Source: CAYZXT01 sp964482515
GTDB taxonomy: Bacteria; Elusimicrobiota; Elusimicrobia; FEN-1173
Length of the DNA: 41,391 bases
Reading direction: 5' to 3'
Assembly: GCA_964482515.1 (NCBI GenBank)
Contig: CAYZXT010000020.1
Span: forward strand, 1-41,391
Shown: positions 24,401 to 30,778 of the stretch, one piece after another
Position numbering within the stretch: position 1 is the stretch's first letter
How the letters are laid out: every line of letters begins with the position of its first letter
Notes under the pieces: generated by a model
The model's input: only the letters and a program-made list of their open reading frames with translations
Databases searched by the model: none
Told to the model about the DNA's origin: nothing
Made by a program: the position numbers and the translations under genes

Positions 24401-25489
24401 ACCGTTCCGGTCAAGGTCAATCCGGGCGCGCCTTTGACGCACCGGCAGGTTGCGAACTTTTTCACCCCGCGGGACTCCGTCCAGAGCGCGCCCCTCGATG
24501 ATCAGCCCGATGCAAAAAAATCGCCCCCCAACCTCCCCCTCTTCCTCCTCGTGCCGCTTGGGCTCGAGACGAACTGGATGGACTTTTCATCCGCCTCCGA
24601 TTTTTCGCCGGCCATCGCCCCTTGGCCATCCGGCATCCTGATCTTGCTCGCCGCGGCAGCCGGCGCCTACATCCTTTATCGGGTGATCAAAGCGGTCGGC
24701 CGCCGTTATAAAAATCGCGCGGTCAAAACCGGCAGGCGGGACGCTGGGACAGAACAGTCCCAAGGAGCGGCGCTCCTCGTCGACGAAACCCTGCTTCCCG
24801 AGGCGCAGCCGGCGCTGCGGCTGCTGTTCCAGAACCCCCTCGCGCTGAAAGCGGCCCTGGAGGGAGCGCAGGAGCCGAGTTGGATGGACGGCGCCGACCG
24901 GAGCGCGCTGGGGCGATTGCGGAAAAAACTGGCGGGTTTAGGGTCGCGGACGGAGAGGGTTGAATATCTTTTGGGGAACACGGGCGCGGGTGTGTCGCCG
25001 GTGGAAAACCTGTTGGAAACGGTGGACGCTCAGGCCGCGGCGGGCGGCGTCGTGGTACCGCTGCCGACGGATTCTTCCCTCGACATCGGCCGGATGCTGG
25101 ACGCCCTGGCGGCGCGGGCCCCTTCGGCCGACGCGGCCATCGTGGTGCCGGACATCCCGACCTACGTCAAAATTTCACTCCAACTGGCCCTGCGGCGCGC
25201 CTCCGGCGAAAACAGGCTGGCGGGCGTCCGCGTCGCGGTGAAAAAAGGTGTTTTCAAAAAACAATCGGGCTGGTACGAGTTCGACCTGAAAGCGGCAAGG
25301 GCCGCGGGCGTGCCGATCTCCGCCGGGACGAAGCTCATCGTGCCGCCGGACGTGGATTTGGTGAACGAAGACGATATCGCGGGATTGATCGTGCTGGCCG
25401 TGGACAGGTTGCTGCGCGGACGGGCGATGGAAGTGCTGGACCTGAAGGCCTTCCACGAGATCGCCCGGATCATCGAAACGTCGGCTTAG
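18416..25489 (+). CDS. Giant exported multidomain protein (ChaN/TraB-like, PRTase-like, nucleotidyltransferase, kinase-like, EF-hand)
   Basis: The 2357-residue protein starts at a TTG (18416) behind GGGGGA. A signal peptide (about 1-28, IFASILSLTYFSVQCALA) is followed by a ChaN/TraB-like domain (about 133-615; QDAHGLRDAQ with H143, LEG at 171-173, RRND at 502-505, GGFHSPG with H531). Next is a PRTase-like domain (about 745-870; PRPP loop VILFDDNLESGANMQEM from 833), then a Pol-beta-type nucleotidyltransferase motif (GS at 1159-1160, D1171, E1173). A kinase-like domain (about 1592-1840) has a G-loop at 1602-1611, K1624, D1722, N1727 and D1741. Two EF-hand loops (1905-1916, 1949-1960), a membrane helix (about 2073-2090) and an unrecognised domain (about 2110-2357) complete it. 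The role is unknown. It stands alone, convergent with the next gene. Confidence 0.9.
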   Translation: MIRFHFKTRRIFASILSLTYFSVQCALANSAEANYWAERKRQTAKYNAESAVENPRTLLASLPATTPVRPELSAFTDGGIQSLSQIALPRDTAASLKNAPHGPFLRGLPSVLTSLPSAWADIRSVSLAPGTKRPLVVLIQDAHGLRDAQMNIARTLEHLSAAAGKLPLIALEGAAGPFSLEPHRQNIAPDIRRAAGDYLLRSGHISGPDYFGLLAERTPRLWGAEDPELYAANVQAYRRTLPLKKHLADFIAALDGRMAPLKNRIYSPELSALDKAMEAYERGALDFIGYVQALQKAAGDGALSGGHFPQTARILKTLAVEQSLDFKRVEAERTEIIAALSAKLDASDLADLAQHSLAYRAGQIGYATFYNRLLALTARKGVPLSGFPEFQRYIAYILMTDEIDRAALFDELDGLRKTAARALCRTAEQRALMDAARDAGLLRRLMDQAFGPAEWDDYLSRRGDILGIEARIGKLAGNKSEPSVELKPLLSPFEDFYSVAQRRNDAMVENLLGKMSGGPSDVAVLVAGGFHSPGLVRILNEKGISCATLMPKIGAVDKGSNYLDVFALNRTPLEKLLLGEKLFLSPPHPFALRVPAALSPITNRVEALYAALTEALRGRGEGAADYRDGGIIRRMTVRLTKTSQTDTDKDIVQTVEGPSNVNVEARGNIFHALWNRFMSAMRGIFSFRRRTPVSATTEPENTQPPAGQPFPLASLKTLSPADMEDKELMWKFFLFKLGDWPVVSSWADETADLIRTRIGDSPDWVLAYHTTHPPHATQQLSRVVGEKIGIPSAELHRRSWLIGYPELGLEARHSVIPHMTMVPVPEQIRGKRVILFDDNLESGANMQEMVRAVTEAGAQEVLAVTLLDSRRAFGFEREMYRLVLSDGLTFDRFIEVITKMRGTISQSGIKFLVRLLSERPDLFNKLMAGIDRNTQMQLLRRTLVYMSIADENKKAATTHLILSLLAKHVYEDLPWAGRKATLQQLKALTGRGMVASRGESDVLFVDSREWVSPTVATAYAHLAGYDYVVFKNRRTISKSAMNEAYLAGQIFWVSVASPYATALPRNVYAADENEPDGTFRLTDIQADLDELSLRLTESRRILKNALEFEDDKENYSRHAAQHLTEVRAIFREACDLVLRRLQREGVLIRDDDVAIAWAGSLARGTPTLQSDLEFDFITASEQTAAIVEDRFGPELVEALRYVGLDLGPSDKLYAEHLKTRYQLKVTGGDASLFDPRMKEEDRPRTLMRLLDYSFAWGNADIYSRYNRQALKEILADHYAVVQIITRIADDFASIASRGFGRKSRNFLIVLDVNRGVVFDMKWLTRGIEAAVKEVVVRRLGDLAQRDPDFSPGNIPRDFEELIDFAVTNKLFPLMPDRETSDGVKRAWRSLIDARLVKSAISGLSSASVLDAQLLRSLSVLNDFTYNYVLLQRSEDRARIMDALEFIHSHADDFTRMTETIISMKNSNRNIVEPEIHSLFRGSGYSGMMSEGWTYDYAIRIGSGLGRRTYAVYRSGNARFAARLVESGHSDEASPLLSLPAADGLVLEIIPFDQMVVLWTKYKARHFSDYIDTYSETPFINSLLDNTILSWKGRLLIVEKILGIGSEAVTYKVRDIMNNKSYALKVGRVRLDAVYIYWKSAMGSMRDWEESGRVLPSMVRFIDYDEKSNSILMEYYENSRAFQERFLNALPLDGQGTSDAIEVLLNISGAVAVMHKHGRSMGDVAPGNILIREDDIDSRIIDPSLNYSPDIDFFKKDLFGLGLLLYQIVVQTPLTHWQVRDFRKSVEAGRPDAELARQIFSHTPAPGIPERLHRIALRACFATAEPYPSAAEFWEDFASAWQETPFSPPHSAVRPTAGFEINMEGQIIGLGRFDDGSTYFYNRNPEGLVTPIDPEAVGAMLLAVLDENDDNIISLKEFLAILLPIVPSNWDDLTISLYRDVLTDTFGFVDANANLSIEAHEIQSLDLEQLEGLFRLIIRGLKLPIQTAVDGRGLGATVPVKVNPGAPLTHRQVANFFTPRDSVQSAPLDDQPDAKKSPPNLPLFLLVPLGLETNWMDFSSASDFSPAIAPWPSGILILLAAAAGAYILYRVIKAVGRRYKNRAVKTGRRDAGTEQSQGAALLVDETLLPEAQPALRLLFQNPLALKAALEGAQEPSWMDGADRSALGRLRKKLAGLGSRTERVEYLLGNTGAGVSPVENLLETVDAQAAAGGVVVPLPTDSSLDIGRMLDALAARAPSADAAIVVPDIPTYVKISLQLALRRASGENRLAGVRVAVKKGVFKKQSGWYEFDLKAARAAGVPISAGTKLIVPPDVDLVNEDDIAGLIVLAVDRLLRGRAMEVLDLKAFHEIARIIETSA

Positions 25490-25515
25490 TCCTTCCTCTT
25501 CTCAAAAATCCCGCC

Positions 25516-26595
25516 TCAATCTTTCGCTTTTTTATAGCCCGCCGGCACTTGGAATTTATCGCCCGGAATGGCGGCCGTTTCGACCCGCCGAATTTCCATA
25601 TAACTCGAGAAAGCGGGTTCGTCGCCGGAAGACTTCGGCTTTGCGGCCTTGCGCTCCGCCGCTTTTTTCCTGGCGAACTTGCCCGCCATGCCGCCCAGGA
25701 TTCCGGCCGCTCCTCCGCTCAAGTCCACGGAACCGTCGTCCTCTTCCACGTTCGCCAGTTCCTCCCGCCGCGCCTCGGCCGCCTGCGCCATGGCGTCGCT
25801 CTCCATGAACCATTTCACTTCTGTGGCCACTGGGTAGCCCTTGACCTTGGACATCTCCTTCTTCAACGCCTCCATCCTGGCCCGCATGTCCTTCTCCGAA
25901 ACGCCCATGCTCGCGCTCATCACGGCCATCCCGAACTGCTGAGCGTCCCGTGCCGACAGGTTCCAGCCCAATTTCTTCATGTAGGCTTCCGAAAACGTCT
26001 TCTCGGCTTGGGAAAGCTGCTTGAGCGCGGCGGTCTCCGGTGTGGTCCATTGGTCCGTCACCAGCCGGGTCTTGGTTTTCTGCTTGGTTTCCAGTTCCTC
26101 GGCTTCGATCATCATGGTGACGATATATTTCTCGCAATTGAATCCGTTGAGGGTTTTCTTTTCCCCGGTGGGATTGACCTTGAACTCCGATTGGGTGATC
26201 CGGTGGGTGGGTTTCTCGTCGACCGCCGCCCGCTCTTCCGGCTCCGGACCCGCCTTCTGCATCTCTTCCATCTGTTTCGCCATACCGGACAGGGTGCTTT
26301 CCCGGTAGGCCTTCCGTTTATGGTCCAGGTGATAGGCTTTGTCCTGGGATACCAGGAGGATTTCGCTTTTCTCCCCGCCCGCCATCCGGTTCATCAATTT
26401 TCCGTCGTACTTGATGGTGGAATCGGCCCGGCGGTTGGTGCCTTGGAGGAATTCGGTGGACGTGGTTTCCGACCCGCCCATCCCGCGGACCCCGCCGGTC
26501 TTCGTCACGCTCTCGACGGTCACGTCCGCCCAAACCGCCCCCGTTGTCAAAATCCCCGACACCAGCCAAACGAACGACGCCTGGATCAATTTCAT
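25516..26595 (-). CDS. Exported DUF4412-like protein
   Basis: The 359-residue protein starts at ATG 26595 (GGGGGT upstream). A signal peptide (about 1-23, ending AVWA) precedes a beta-rich part with TEFLQGTNRRADSTIKYDG, LLVSQDKAYHLDHKRKAYRE and GFNCEKYIVTMMIE, the pattern of DUF4412 periplasmic proteins. A helical Ala/Lys/Glu-rich region follows (about 220-330) with a Gly-rich insert (LSGGAAGILGGMAGKF). It closes with the DUF4412-type ending FQVPAGYKKAKD. Function unknown; probably periplasmic or lipoprotein-like without the lipobox. It is the last gene of the long minus-strand series from 33402. Confidence 0.7.
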   Translation of the reverse strand: MKLIQASFVWLVSGILTTGAVWADVTVESVTKTGGVRGMGGSETTSTEFLQGTNRRADSTIKYDGKLMNRMAGGEKSEILLVSQDKAYHLDHKRKAYRESTLSGMAKQMEEMQKAGPEPEERAAVDEKPTHRITQSEFKVNPTGEKKTLNGFNCEKYIVTMMIEAEELETKQKTKTRLVTDQWTTPETAALKQLSQAEKTFSEAYMKKLGWNLSARDAQQFGMAVMSASMGVSEKDMRARMEALKKEMSKVKGYPVATEVKWFMESDAMAQAAEARREELANVEEDDGSVDLSGGAAGILGGMAGKFARKKAAERKAAKPKSSGDEPAFSSYMEIRRVETAAIPGDKFQVPAGYKKAKD

Positions 26596-26638
26596 ATTAC
26601 CCCCATCTTGTGCAGATCTTTTTCCCATTCTAATACTT

Positions 26639-27070
26639 TTAAATCCATTTGATCCGCGATGGCCTTCCGGCGGAGTGGCAGGCGATGCAGTGCAGCGCGC
26701 GGCGGCGGTGGCGCCGGATCTCGCGGAGACAGCCCGGGCAGACGCCGATGGTGTTGCGCGGCGGCGCGGCGACCGAGTCGTCGTAGGTCCGCCGTCCGTC
26801 GCAGCCGATGGCCAGGGCCTGGGCGCGCCAGGCGGGCCCGTGGGCGGCTTTGTGGCCGGCGAGCGCGTGGGCGATCTCGTGGAGGATGGTGTTCCGCACC
26901 AGGGCTTCGTCGTTCATTTCGGTGAGATGCTTCGAAAGGGTGATTTGTTTCTTTCGGTAGGAACATTGACCGAACCGCGTCAGGGAATGGGTGATCCGGA
27001 AGGTCCATTCCGACAGCCCGTGTTGGGCCATCAGATCAAGGGCAAGCTGTTTCGCGAGTGGGAGGAGCAT
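26639..27070 (-). CDS. SprT-like zinc metalloprotease-domain protein
   Basis: The 143-residue protein starts at 27070, eight bases after the dioxygenase gene ends. It has the SprT catalytic motif HEIAHALAGH (H64, E65, H68) with a third histidine soon after (HGPAWRAQA), and a C-terminal zinc ribbon (CPGC...CIAC, about residues 110-132). Related eukaryotic SPRTN proteases cut DNA-protein crosslinks. Bacterial SprT-like proteins are poorly known. The N-terminal part (LDLMAQHGLSEWTFRITHSL) is the standard SprT-like lead. It is cytosolic. Confidence 0.9.
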   Translation of the reverse strand: MLLPLAKQLALDLMAQHGLSEWTFRITHSLTRFGQCSYRKKQITLSKHLTEMNDEALVRNTILHEIAHALAGHKAAHGPAWRAQALAIGCDGRRTYDDSVAAPPRNTIGVCPGCLREIRRHRRRALHCIACHSAGRPSRIKWI

Positions 27071-27077
27071 CGGGGTC

Positions 27078-27875
27078 TTACCTAAACTGAATCGAACGCA
27101 TCGACATGGAGCCGAGAGTGACGCGCTCGTTGAAGAACTCAAGCTTCTCGCTTTTTCCCCGCAGGGCCAGGATGTAGAGCAGCGGCAGGAAATGTTCCGG
27201 CGTGGGAACGGCCAGCCGCGCGTGGGGTCCCAACTTTTCATAATGGATGATGGGATCGTGGTCGCCCGCCAGAGTTAAATCCTTCAAAACCCCGTCGAAC
27301 TCCCGGGCCCAATCAAAAGCCCCGTCCTCCCAGGCCATCACCCCCAGGTTGTGCACCATGTTTCCGCTGCCGACGATCAAAACGCCCCGGTGGCGGAGCG
27401 GCGCCAACTGTTGCCCCAACGCGTAATGGGCGGCCGCGTCCTTCGTCCGGTCTAAACTCAACTGGACCACGGGGATATCCGCGGCGGGAAACATCCGGCA
27501 AAGCACGGACCAGGCGCCGTGGTCCAATCCCCAGCCCGTGTCCAACCGTACCTGCGCGCCCAGCATATGTCGAACGAGCATGGCCAAAGAGGGCGAGCCG
27601 GGGGCGGGATACTTCACGTCGAAGAGAGGTCGGGGAAAACCGGAAAAATCGTGGATCGTGCGGGGATTGTCCATGGCCGTGACCTGGACGCCCTTGGTTT
27701 CCCAATGGGCGGAAACGCAGAGGATGGCCTTGGGTCTTGGAAGGGATTTCCCCACCGTGGCCCAGGTCCGACTGAACTCGTTGTCTTCGATGGCGTTCAT
27801 GGGATTGCCGTGGCCCACGAACAGGGCCGGCATCGGTGAATCCGCGGTTGGAAATTCTTCCTCGCCCGACGTCAT
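27078..27875 (-). CDS. ygiD: YgiD-type class III extradiol dioxygenase (DODA/LigB family)
   Basis: The 265-residue protein has the conserved order PALFVGHGNPMNAIEDN, ILCVSAHWETKG, YPAPGSP, GLDHGAWSVLCRMFP, PVVQLSLD, LIVGSGNMVHNLG and TPEHFLPLLYILAL. The His residues in GHGNP, SAHWE, DHGAW and VHN match the metal-binding set of the 4,5-DOPA extradiol dioxygenase family. It opens catechol rings in the cytosol; the natural bacterial substrate is unclear. An internal start at PMPALF (27833) is possible. It lies six bases after the methyltransferase gene. Confidence 0.93.
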   Translation of the reverse strand: MTSGEEEFPTADSPMPALFVGHGNPMNAIEDNEFSRTWATVGKSLPRPKAILCVSAHWETKGVQVTAMDNPRTIHDFSGFPRPLFDVKYPAPGSPSLAMLVRHMLGAQVRLDTGWGLDHGAWSVLCRMFPAADIPVVQLSLDRTKDAAAHYALGQQLAPLRHRGVLIVGSGNMVHNLGVMAWEDGAFDWAREFDGVLKDLTLAGDHDPIIHYEKLGPHARLAVPTPEHFLPLLYILALRGKSEKLEFFNERVTLGSMSMRSIQFR

Positions 27876-27881
27876 CTTCCG

Positions 27882-28505
27882 TTACTGCGGCTTCACCAGC
27901 ATCACGCCGACGAAACAGCGGAAAAAGTAAAACCGGACTTCGGCGGCTTCCAATCCCTCTTCTTCGCAGACCTTGCACAGCTCCCAGCTGGAGAAAAGCC
28001 TTCCCACCCAGATGTGCGCCTGGTTGTGCCACGAGAGAAAGTTAAAAATGAAGAACGGCCCGAACCTGTAGGGAACGCCGACGAAGATCCTTCCGTTGGG
28101 CTTGACGGCCCGCGCCATCTCGCGCAGCGCCTTGCCGAAGGACGGCAGGTGTTCCATGGTGCTGGAGTTGAAGGCCATGTCGAACTGTCCGTCCGCGAAA
28201 GGCAGGTGGTAGAGGTCCGCGAGAACGTTTTGCTGCAGGGAATTCTTCGGCGACGCGGCGAGGGCCAGCGGGTCGTGGTCCAGGGCCACGCAGAGCCCCA
28301 CGCCGGGCCGCGCGGCGAGGAGCGCGGAGCAGGAGCCGGGGCCGGAACCGGCCTCCAGTATCCGGGCGGGCGACGCGCTTTCCGCCAGGCGGCTGCGTAA
28401 GTAATCCGCCAACCCGCGGTTGCGCCAGCGCCGCAGGCCGTCGAAGACTCCGTAGAGGAACGAACCGGGCCCGCGGCCCATGCTCCACAGCCGGACTTTA
28501 GACAT
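27882..28505 (-). CDS. Class I SAM-dependent methyltransferase
   Basis: The 207-residue protein contains motif I ILEAGSGPGSCSALLAARP (about 49-67), the acidic ribose-binding residue in CVALDHDPLALA, the motif LPFADGQFDMAFNSSTMEHL and the later NGRIFVGVPYRFGPF. This is a UbiE/Methyltransf_11-type fold. It overlaps the end of the mannosyltransferase-like gene by eight bases, so the two are translationally coupled. The glycan neighbourhood suggests a polyprenyl or glycolipid substrate, but that is only context. Confidence 0.88.
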   Translation of the reverse strand: MSKVRLWSMGRGPGSFLYGVFDGLRRWRNRGLADYLRSRLAESASPARILEAGSGPGSCSALLAARPGVGLCVALDHDPLALAASPKNSLQQNVLADLYHLPFADGQFDMAFNSSTMEHLPSFGKALREMARAVKPNGRIFVGVPYRFGPFFIFNFLSWHNQAHIWVGRLFSSWELCKVCEEEGLEAAEVRFYFFRCFVGVMLVKPQ

Positions 28506-29199
28506 GTGATTTCTCCCATCGGACTTCGAAGATGCGGCGGACGTAGGCCATTCCCTTGCGGAAAAAACCGCCGCTCCCGGACGTGGTTTTGGAAACGCCC
28601 GCGGTCCGCTCTTTAAAGTGGTAGCCGATCTCCCGGACCTTGAAGCCCCGCCGGCGCGCGTTGTGGATGAAACCGATGAAATATTCCCCGTAGACGCTGG
28701 GCGCCAGGGGCACCGCGTCCAGCACCGCGCGCCGGGCCAGAACGAAGCCGCTGGTATAGTCCTTGAAGTCGCGGCCTAGCACCACGCCCGCCAGACCGTT
28801 CACGAGCCGGCTGGTGAGCACGCGCAGCGCGCCACGCTCGTCCCGCCCGCCTTCGACGTAGCGCGACCCGACGGCCACGTCGCAGTCGGACAAAGACCGG
28901 TACATCGCGGGGATCAGCGACGGCGGCATGCCGAGGTCCGCGTCCATCCAGCCGATGTATTCCCCCCGCGCTTCTTTGATGCCGCGGGAAAATGCCGACG
29001 CCAGCCCCCGCTCGCCCACCCGCCGCACCGCCCGCACGTTGGGAAGGCCGGCGGACTCGACGGTCTTCCACGTCAGGTCCGGCGAATCGTCGTCCACTAC
29101 GATGATCTCCATCTCCGCCGGAGCGGAGCGCAGGAGTTCTTCGATCATCCGGAGGATGTTCTCGCTTTCGTTGTAGGTGGGCAGGACGATGGAAATCAC
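28498..29199 (-). CDS. Polyprenol-phosphate mannosyltransferase-like GT2 enzyme
   Basis: The 233-residue protein is a GT-A fold family 2 glycosyltransferase: ISIVLPTYNESENI (start), IIVVDDDSPD (UDP/GDP site), YIGWMDADLGMPP (metal-binding DxD), and the DPM1-type features GRDFKDYTSGFVLARR and YGEYFIGFIHNARRRGFKVREIGY. It lacks C-terminal membrane helices, as in short DPM1 enzymes. It would transfer mannose or another sugar from a nucleotide sugar to a lipid phosphate, a donor for membrane GT39/GT83 enzymes such as the one at 30779. Confidence 0.9.
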   Translation of the reverse strand: MISIVLPTYNESENILRMIEELLRSAPAEMEIIVVDDDSPDLTWKTVESAGLPNVRAVRRVGERGLASAFSRGIKEARGEYIGWMDADLGMPPSLIPAMYRSLSDCDVAVGSRYVEGGRDERGALRVLTSRLVNGLAGVVLGRDFKDYTSGFVLARRAVLDAVPLAPSVYGEYFIGFIHNARRRGFKVREIGYHFKERTAGVSKTTSGSGGFFRKGMAYVRRIFEVRWEKSHV

Positions 29200-29202
29200 T
29201 GG

Positions 29203-30315
29203 TCACCGCCTCAGGTCTTTCAGGGAATCGGCGCAGTATTTGATTTCCGGCTCGGTGAGTTTGAGTCCGGAGGGCAGATACAATCCGCGGCGCGCAATGT
29301 CGTCGGAAACGGGCCTGGAACCTGAGAGGTCGGGAAAGTTCGGTCCGGTTCCGCGCAGCGCCGGCTGCCGGCTCATGGGAAAGAAGAACCCGCGCGTGTC
29401 CACGCCCTTCTCCCGCAGCGCGGTCCGCACGGCGTCGCGCGTCATGCCGAAATCGTCGTCGATAAGCACGCTGAACATCCAATAGGCGTTGCGGGCCCAG
29501 GGTTTCTCAACGGGCGGCGTGACGCCGCCGAAACCCCGGAGCTTTTCCAGATAGGACTGGGCGATCTCCCGTTTCCGCGCGCTGATCCAGTCCATCCGCT
29601 CCGCCTGGGCCAAGCCCACGGCGGCCTGCATGTTCGTCATGCGATAGTTCATCCCCCGGATATTATGGAGGTAGCGCGGCGCTTCAAAACCGATGTTGAT
29701 GAACAGCCGGGCCTTTTCCGCCAGGGCATCGTCGTCGGTGAGGACCATGCCGCCTTCGCCCGTAGTGATCGCCTTGTTGCCGGCGAAGCTGAACACCGAG
29801 ACCCGCGCCAGGGAACCCGTCCTCTTTCCCTTGTACGCCGCGCCGTGGGACTGGCAGCAATCGGCGATGACAGGGAGGCCGTGCTTCCGGGCGACGGCGT
29901 CAATGGCGTCCATGTCGCAGGGATGTCCGTACATGTCCACCGTCATGATCGCCTTCGTGCGCGTGGTGATCGCCGCCTCGATCTTCGCCGGATCGATGCA
30001 CCAGGTGTCGGGCTCCACGTCAACCAACACGGGTTTCGCGCCCGCGAGCATGACCGCGGTCGCCGACACGATGATGCTGAAATCGGGGATGATGACTTCG
30101 TCGCCCGCGCCGATCCCCAGGATTTCCACGGCGGTGTGCAGCCCCGCCGTGCCGCTGGAGCAGGCCACGCCGTGCTTGACGCCGGCGTACCCGGCGAACT
30201 TCTCTTCGAAGAGTTTTACGTATTTTCCGAGGGAGGAGAGCCAGCCCGTGTCGATGCATTCCAGGAGGTATTCGCGCTCCAGGCCCGCGAAAACGGGCTC
30301 GTAAACGGGGATCAT
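29203..30315 (-). CDS. DegT/DnrJ/EryC1-family sugar aminotransferase
   Basis: The 370-residue protein starts at ATG 30315 (MIPVYEPVFAGLER), with an upstream GTG at 30363 as alternative. PLP-dependent family features: GVACSSGTAGLHTAV, EVIIPDFS, VDVEPDTWCIDP, VIADCCQSHGA and the Lys-containing motif SFAGNKAITTGEGG. The C-terminus has the family RGFFFPMSRQPAL stretch. These enzymes aminate keto-sugar nucleotides for surface glycans or perosamine-type sugars. It is four bases from the DPM-like gene, agreeing with surface-glycan work. Confidence 0.93.
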   Translation of the reverse strand: MIPVYEPVFAGLEREYLLECIDTGWLSSLGKYVKLFEEKFAGYAGVKHGVACSSGTAGLHTAVEILGIGAGDEVIIPDFSIIVSATAVMLAGAKPVLVDVEPDTWCIDPAKIEAAITTRTKAIMTVDMYGHPCDMDAIDAVARKHGLPVIADCCQSHGAAYKGKRTGSLARVSVFSFAGNKAITTGEGGMVLTDDDALAEKARLFINIGFEAPRYLHNIRGMNYRMTNMQAAVGLAQAERMDWISARKREIAQSYLEKLRGFGGVTPPVEKPWARNAYWMFSVLIDDDFGMTRDAVRTALREKGVDTRGFFFPMSRQPALRGTGPNFPDLSGSRPVSDDIARRGLYLPSGLKLTEPEIKYCADSLKDLRR

Positions 30316-30434
30316 CTTTCGCCCGGGAGGCGAACCGGTGGGGACATTATTTTTACGGCGCACCGTACAAGCTTAGTATTTTATGGCGACAGTTTTGAGG
30401 GGATTTCGGGGGACGGAAAAAACGGAAGGGAAGG

Positions 30435-30725
30435 CTACTGATCGACGCTGGTTTGAAGGCCAATATTTTCGAGGACGCCGGCCACGGCTTCGCAGCGTTC
30501 GCGCGGGCCGGAATAGACGATCGCGCTGCCCGTCAGGTGGACCACGTTGGCCAGCTGCAGGCCCTTCTCGTAGGTGCACCGCGTGGCCTTCATCAACTGG
30601 ATGGCCACGTCCTGGAACGTGTGGCAGTCGCAATTGAAGAGGATCGTCTTCCACCCCAGCCAGTTCCGCGTCCTGCTGGCGGTCTCCTGGCCCGGGGATT
30701 GCTCGATGATCATATTCCCGCTCAT
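30435..30725 (-). CDS. ClpS-like protease adaptor
   Basis: The product from ATG 30725 has 96 residues (alternatives at 30713 and 30761). A flexible N-terminus leads into the ClpS fold: WKTILFNCDCHTFQDVAIQL, then TRCTYEKGLQLANVVHLTGSAIVYSG. The Asn and Thr of the N-degron pocket (FNCDCHT) and the pocket His (VVHLTG) are conserved, although the usual NDD is replaced by NCD. ClpS delivers N-end-rule substrates to ClpA or ClpC. No clp gene is adjacent; it lies between a glycosyltransferase and an aminotransferase gene. Confidence 0.82.
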   Translation of the reverse strand: MSGNMIIEQSPGQETASRTRNWLGWKTILFNCDCHTFQDVAIQLMKATRCTYEKGLQLANVVHLTGSAIVYSGPRERCEAVAGVLENIGLQTSVDQ

Positions 30726-30778
30726 GGGGGGCATTTTACCGTTTTTACCGCCCTCTGGCAAGGACGTAAATCGGGGGC

